Both the position numbers and the translations under genes were made by a program. From the NCBI GenBank assembly GCA_027082895.1, contig JALWTJ010000244.1:1-6189 (forward strand): a stretch of DNA of 6,189 nt, read 5' to 3'. This DNA comes from Hyphomicrobiales bacterium. GTDB lineage: Bacteria > Pseudomonadota > Alphaproteobacteria > Rhizobiales > Devosiaceae. A model generated the notes under the pieces. It searched no databases, was not told the origin of the DNA, and worked only from the letters and a program-made list of their open reading frames with translations. Shown in pieces: positions 6,027-6,189 of the stretch. How positions within the stretch are numbered: the first letter of the stretch is position 1; the number at the start of each line of letters is the position of its first letter.

Positions 6027-6189
6027 TCCGGTTGAGCCTCCTTTTCAAATCGCTGACAAATCCCCGGTCTTCTTCCTGTTCTCTTGCCTGGCTGTGTCGT
6101 TCGGACCAGTTCGGAGAGGTGGGGGACGTGGAGTGGGGCGCAGCGTCAAACGACTGGGCGTGGGGATGCGTGTGCACGGCGGCCGGGGA
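6013..6189 (-). CDS. C-terminal fragment of an unidentified hydrophilic protein (5' end outside window)
   Basis: A frame open from the window edge gives 58 residues ending at a TGA at 6013-6015. The first part is rich in Pro, Ser, His and Ala; the end is charged and helix-like, with FVSDLKRRLNRNART as the C-terminus. Support for this frame over the other open one (stop at 6045-6047) is codon position: I count about 71% G/C at third and about 57% at second positions here, while the other frame gives a Pro/Arg-rich product with no third-position preference. It would overlap the PssD-like start by 14 bp, like the other junctions in the operon. The family is not recognisable from this tail; a polysaccharide co-polymerase, kinase or transferase would fit the setting but nothing in the residues shows it. 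Confidence 0.5.
   Translation of the reverse strand, partial: SPAAVHTHPHAQSFDAAPHSTSPTSPNWSERHSQAREQEEDRGFVSDLKRRLNRNART
6037..6043 (-). promoter_or_regulatory. Strong ribosome binding site of the PssD-like gene
   Basis: The minus strand reads AAGGAGG, complementary to the 16S rRNA 3' end, ending 10 nt before the ATG at 6026. It fixes that start, because no other in-frame ATG has such a site. It lies inside the tail of the upstream reading frame. Confidence 0.8.

Noticed and set aside
1..6189. CRISPR array, tRNA, rRNA, insertion sequence, rho-independent terminator or new defence system
   Set aside because: No spaced repeats, tRNA-like folds, terminal inverted repeats, or GC hairpin with a T-run were seen; the whole window is accounted for by polysaccharide genes.

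Overview
The window is a single minus-strand gene block for making and exporting a surface or secreted polysaccharide by the Wzx/Wzy (lipid-linked repeat unit) route. The DNA is GC-rich, G/C is favoured at third codon positions, and strong GGAGG-type ribosome binding sites precede several genes. The gene set (paired Alg14/Alg13-like halves of the PssD/PssE type plus a WcaJ/GumD/PssY-type priming transferase) points to a proteobacterium, most likely an alphaproteobacterium. An acetic-acid bacterium or a relative is possible, but this is inference from style and not proven.

Reading in the direction of transcription (high to low coordinates): (1) the C-terminal end of an unidentified hydrophilic protein (6013-6189, 5' end outside the window); (2) an Alg14/PssD-like glycosyltransferase membrane subunit (5544-6026); (3) an Alg13/PssE-like partner (5050-5547); (4) a polyprenyl-phosphate hexose-1-phosphate transferase that starts repeat-unit synthesis (3527-5047); (5) an exported glycoside hydrolase family 5 (cellulase-like) protein with a twin-arginine signal (2401-3537); (6) a Wzx-type flippase (965-2404); (7) a Wzy/O-antigen-ligase-like polytopic membrane protein, cut off by the window edge (1-972).

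Every junction is an overlap or a 2-nt gap (14-bp overlap, 4-bp ATGA overlap, 2-nt gap, 11-bp overlap, 4-bp ATGA overlap, 8-bp overlap), so the genes almost certainly form one translationally coupled operon. No promoter, terminator, RNA gene, insertion sequence or CRISPR array is visible, and no gap exceeds a few bases. The promoter must lie upstream of position 6189 and the terminator beyond position 1.

Inferred working model: the priming enzyme puts a sugar phosphate on undecaprenyl phosphate at the inner membrane, the PssD/PssE-like pair (possibly with transferases outside the window) extends it, Wzx flips the unit, the Wzy-like protein polymerises it, and the periplasmic GH5 enzyme trims or clears polymer. 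The most unusual point is that both halves of the Alg14/Alg13-like pair have lost the signature glycine/histidine motifs of their families while the rest of each fold is well kept. The second most interesting point is the GH5 hydrolase placed between the priming and flippase genes.
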